A stretch of 23,616 nt of DNA, taken from NCBI GenBank assembly GCA_031359995.1, contig JANMAT010000046.1, positions 1 through 23,616 on the forward strand. Reading direction: 5' to 3'. How positions within the stretch are numbered: the stretch's first letter is position 1; the number at the start of each line of letters is the position of its first letter. The translations under genes and the position numbers were made by a program. Below are positions 21,749 to 23,616 of this stretch, piece after piece. The stretch is from JANMAT01 sp031359995 (GTDB lineage: Bacteria; Actinomycetota; Acidimicrobiia; Acidimicrobiales; Ilumatobacteraceae). The notes below the pieces were generated by a model. It had not been told where the DNA came from and searched no databases. It worked only from the letters and a program-made list of their open reading frames with translations.

Positions 21749-23571
21749 CCACGACGGCAGGCGAAGACCCCTCGACGCGCTTCGAGCGTCCCATCGAGGA
21801 CTACGGACTCATCGGCGACACACGCACCGCTGCCCTGGTCGCCTCCGACGGCGGCATCGACTGGATGTGCGTGCCCCGCTTCGACGGCCCACCCGTGTTC
21901 GGCCGTCTCGTCGGCGGATCAGAGGCCGGCACCTTCCGATTGGGTCCCTCCGAGCAAGCAACCGTCATCGCCCGCCAGTACCGACCAGGAACCGCCAGCC
22001 TCGAGACCACGTGGCGCGCCTCAAGTGGCCGACTCACGCTGCATGAAGGCATGATCGCCGAGGTCACGGGCGCGCTGCTGCCGACAACTCTGCTCGTTCG
22101 CCGGCTCACAGCGGAGGGCGGCCCGGTCGAGGCCGTCATCCACTTCGACCCCCGCTACGGCGAACATCGCCTCCCGCCCAGCGTGCAGCACCGTGCCGGC
22201 ATCCTCGTCTGCAACTGGGCCGCCACTGCGATCGCGCTGCACTGTTCGCCACCGGTACCGGTGGAACCCGGCCAACCAACGACCGTCATCGTCACCCCCG
22301 GCCAACCCCTCACTGTCGTCCTCGCGGTCGCCGAGCGCGAACCAATCGTGTACGTCAACGCCGACACCGCCTGGGCCGCGCTCGAAGCCGACGAGCAACG
22401 ATGGCGCACCTGGTCTGACGAGATTGATGACGGACTCCCGCACCGCGACATGGCGGTCCGCAGCCTGCTCACTCTGCGCCTCTTGACCTATTCACCGTCA
22501 GGGGCGCCAGTCGCCGCGCCGACCACCTCGCTCCCCGAACACCTGGGCGGGAGCCGCAACTGGGACTACCGATACGCATGGCCCCGCGACGCCAGCATCG
22601 GCATCGCCGCCTTTCTGGGCATCGGCAAGGTCGACGAGGCTCGTCGGTTCCTGGCCTGGCTCCTCCACGCGAGCCGCCTCGACCGGCCCCGCCTTCCCGT
22701 GCTGTTCACCCTCCATGGCCGCCACCCCAGCACCGAGCGCGCCCTTGGAGGCTGGCCCGGCTACGCCCACAGCCAGCCCGTCCGGATCGGTAACGGCGCC
22801 GCCGACCAACACCAGCTCGACGGGTACGGGTGGGTCCTCGACGCCGCCTGGCTGCTCGTCCACGCCGGACATCACCTCTACTCAGAAACCTGGCGGGCGA
22901 TGCGCGGCTTCGCCGACGAAGTAGCTCAACGCTGGACCCAACCCGACGCCGGCATCTGGGAGATTCGCGGTGACGCCGCCCACCACACGCACTCCAAACT
23001 GATGGCCTGGCTCGCCATCGACCGGGCACTGCGCATCGCCGCCACCCACCGCACCCCCACCCGACAACTCGCCCGATGGCAAACCCAACGCGCCGCCATC
23101 GCCTCCGACGTCACCACCCGAGGCTTCAACCCCAAGCTCGGCACCTACACCCGCACCTACGAGTCGACCGATCTCGACGCCGCTCTACTCGTCCTCCCGC
23201 TACTCGACCTCGAACCCGCCGACTCGCCGCGCATTCGCGGCACCATCGACGCAATCACCCAACAACTCGACGCCGGTGGACCGCTCCTCTACCGCTACCC
23301 GCCCGGCCAAGACGGCCTCCCCGGCACCGAGGGCGCCTTTCTCCCCTGCTCATTCTGGCTCGTCCAAGCGCTCACAGTCACTGGACGCGGCGACGAAGCG
23401 CGCGAGCGCTTCGCCGAACTCTGTGAACTTGCCAGCCCGCTTGGGCTCTACTCCGAAGAAATGGACCCCGCCACACACCGACACCTCGGCAACTACCCCC
23501 AAGCCCTCACCCACGCAGCACTGCTCCAAGCAGCCCTCTCCCTCCGCGCTCCGCAACCGCTGCAAACCTGA
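21745..23571 (+). CDS. Glycoside hydrolase family 15 protein (trehalase/glucoamylase type)
   Basis: A 608-residue GH15 enzyme. The N-terminal beta-sandwich (about 14-230) starts with PIEDYGLIGDTRTAALVASDGGIDWMCVPRFD. The (alpha/alpha)6 catalytic barrel (about 235-600) has PEHLGGSRNWDYRYAWPRDAS, GIWEIRGDAAHHTHSKLMAW with candidate general acid Glu406, EGAFLPCSFW, and GLYSEEMDP with Glu571/572 as candidate base, then LGNYPQALTH. There is no signal peptide, so it acts in the cytosol on trehalose, maltodextrin or isomaltose-type alpha-glucosides. Actinobacterial proteins of this type include the mycobacterial trehalase. It ends the same-strand series containing transaldolase and would supply glucose to the pentose phosphate pathway. 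The ATG is inside the previous stop (ATGA). Confidence 0.92.
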   Translation: MTTTAGEDPSTRFERPIEDYGLIGDTRTAALVASDGGIDWMCVPRFDGPPVFGRLVGGSEAGTFRLGPSEQATVIARQYRPGTASLETTWRASSGRLTLHEGMIAEVTGALLPTTLLVRRLTAEGGPVEAVIHFDPRYGEHRLPPSVQHRAGILVCNWAATAIALHCSPPVPVEPGQPTTVIVTPGQPLTVVLAVAEREPIVYVNADTAWAALEADEQRWRTWSDEIDDGLPHRDMAVRSLLTLRLLTYSPSGAPVAAPTTSLPEHLGGSRNWDYRYAWPRDASIGIAAFLGIGKVDEARRFLAWLLHASRLDRPRLPVLFTLHGRHPSTERALGGWPGYAHSQPVRIGNGAADQHQLDGYGWVLDAAWLLVHAGHHLYSETWRAMRGFADEVAQRWTQPDAGIWEIRGDAAHHTHSKLMAWLAIDRALRIAATHRTPTRQLARWQTQRAAIASDVTTRGFNPKLGTYTRTYESTDLDAALLVLPLLDLEPADSPRIRGTIDAITQQLDAGGPLLYRYPPGQDGLPGTEGAFLPCSFWLVQALTVTGRGDEARERFAELCELASPLGLYSEEMDPATHRHLGNYPQALTHAALLQAALSLRAPQPLQT

Positions 23572-23605
23572 CCTCACCGTTCTCAGGCTAACCCGAACCT
23601 TTCGG

Positions 23606-23611
23606 TAGGCT
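23606..23611 (+). promoter_or_regulatory. -10-like TAGGCT at the window edge
   Basis: The same hexamer that precedes the NTF2-like gene lies 5 nt before the window end. A leaderless gene probably starts just outside the window; nothing else is visible in 23572-23616. Confidence 0.3.
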
Positions 23612-23616
23612 GCCGG

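Overview
This is GC-rich chromosomal DNA with tightly packed genes, GTG starts and many -10-like TAnnnT boxes 6-8 nt in front of start codons. Together with F420/PPOX-type, COG2345-type and GH15 proteins, this suggests an actinobacterium, possibly of the Acidimicrobiia/Ilumatobacter kind (lineage inferred from gene style only). No tRNA, rRNA or CRISPR array was seen.

Left part (1-6222): the 3' end of an acyl-CoA synthetase converges with a DeoR-family repressor. The repressor is divergent from two adjacent paralogous genes for large FAD + GcvT-type dehydrogenases of the dimethylglycine/sarcosine dehydrogenase family. The divergent spacer holds a candidate operator (6-bp inverted arms, 10-bp gap) overlapping the -35 of the dehydrogenase promoter. 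This looks like a regulated N-methyl-amine catabolic unit.

Middle (6246-12809): mostly single-gene units. They are a membrane PH-like protein, a VOC-fold protein, a DsbA-like protein lacking its middle, a Rieske ferredoxin, an NTF2-like protein, a Rieske oxygenase alpha subunit, a sugar-phosphate-isomerase-like TIM barrel, a PPOX/F420-type flavoprotein and an HSL-type esterase. Several appear to be transcribed as leaderless mRNAs. A 277-bp gene-free stretch (11456-11732) carries traces of lost coding sequence.

Decayed accessory island (about 12.9-17.4 kb): an N-terminal integrase remnant (+), an AbiE toxin-antitoxin operon (-) with a core-deleted toxin and a frameshifted antitoxin, an intact LysR/EamA divergent pair, and a C-terminal integrase remnant (-). 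The antitoxin start is preceded by two palindromes that look like the AbiEi autoregulatory operator. The integrase fragments lie in opposite orientation at the two edges.

Right part (17336-23571): a DoxX-like membrane protein is divergent from a COG2345/SufR-like regulator with Fe-S-type cysteines. The intergenic region carries an exact 11-bp direct repeat. Downstream follow DUF2231 membrane protein, transaldolase, a four-helix membrane protein, a RibD-C-type reductase and a GH15 glycosidase, with 4-nt overlaps or 1-nt gaps from DUF2231 onward. This is a pentose-phosphate/storage-sugar type operon that may be under redox control.
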